In this document: positions 5,192 through 5,220 of the stretch, one piece after another | Numbering within the stretch: position 1 is the first letter of the stretch | Layout of the letters: every line of letters begins with the position of its first letter | DNA from: an uncultured Ruminococcus sp. | GTDB lineage: Bacteria > Bacillota > Clostridia > Oscillospirales > Acutalibacteraceae | Length of the DNA: 5,220 bases | Assembly: GCA_902773065.1 (NCBI GenBank) | Contig: CACYDD010000329.1 | Coordinates: 1 to 5,220 of the forward strand | Direction of reading: 5' to 3' | Made by a program: the position numbers and the translations under genes | Notes under the pieces: generated by a model | Told to the model about the DNA's origin: nothing | The model's database searches: none | The model's input: the letters and a program-made list of their open reading frames with translations, nothing else

Positions 5192-5220
5192 GTACGTTTC
5201 TGTATTTTCATTATACAGCA

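Noticed and set aside
1..5220. CRISPR array or insertion sequence
   Set aside because: No regularly spaced identical repeats with unique spacers, no transposase frame, and no terminal inverted repeats bounding a gene were seen.

Overview
The window is AT-rich and looks like a low-GC Gram-positive genome, probably of the Clostridia. Ribosome binding sites are strong AGGAGG types, and a tRNA-like 3' end near the right edge has an encoded CCA. No species can be named from the sequence. All three convincing genes lie on the minus strand and read right to left: an AbiEi-type antitoxin/repressor (3908-4447), an AbiEii-type nucleotidyltransferase toxin (3096-3908), and an 877-residue Rad50/SbcC/RecF-like ATPase with a CPAC zinc hook (358-2991). 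The first two overlap by one base and form a type IV toxin-antitoxin pair of the AbiE class. The ATPase follows after 104 bp with no visible terminator between, so it may be co-transcribed.

Control region (about 4448-4590): a good sigma-70-type promoter (TTGCAT, 17 bp, TATTAT, TGn extension) precedes abiEi. It is bracketed by two copies of the inverted repeat TCCGCAA-N11-TTGCGGA, 83 bp apart centre to centre (about eight helical turns). This suits cooperative autorepression by AbiEi. A degraded third copy lies 234 bp further upstream.

Right region (about 4590-5130): no gene is supported, but the DNA is rich in symmetric structure. It has a nest of AT-rich hairpins, a 36-bp perfect palindrome built from CCAACGCAT-like units, an 11-bp stem hairpin, and two GGGTACA direct repeats 12 bp apart. 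At 5131-5153 there is an exact T-loop / T-stem 3' strand / acceptor 3' strand / CCA end of a tRNA (or tmRNA) with no 5' body, followed at once by a rho-independent terminator. This is the usual mark left when an integrative element inserts in a tRNA-type gene: the displaced 3' end (att site) with its native terminator. I infer that 1-5130 is the distal end of an integrated element and that the bases after it are host chromosome.

Left region (1-357): no gene is supported. It holds one minus-strand terminator (187-214), about 145 nt after the ATPase gene, and a strong bidirectional terminator hairpin (41-75).

Taken together, the window reads as an edge-of-element anti-phage cargo cassette: an autoregulated AbiE toxin-antitoxin pair plus a zinc-hook ATPase whose C-terminal helical domain could be an effector. 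The defence role and the functional link between the pair and the ATPase are inferences.
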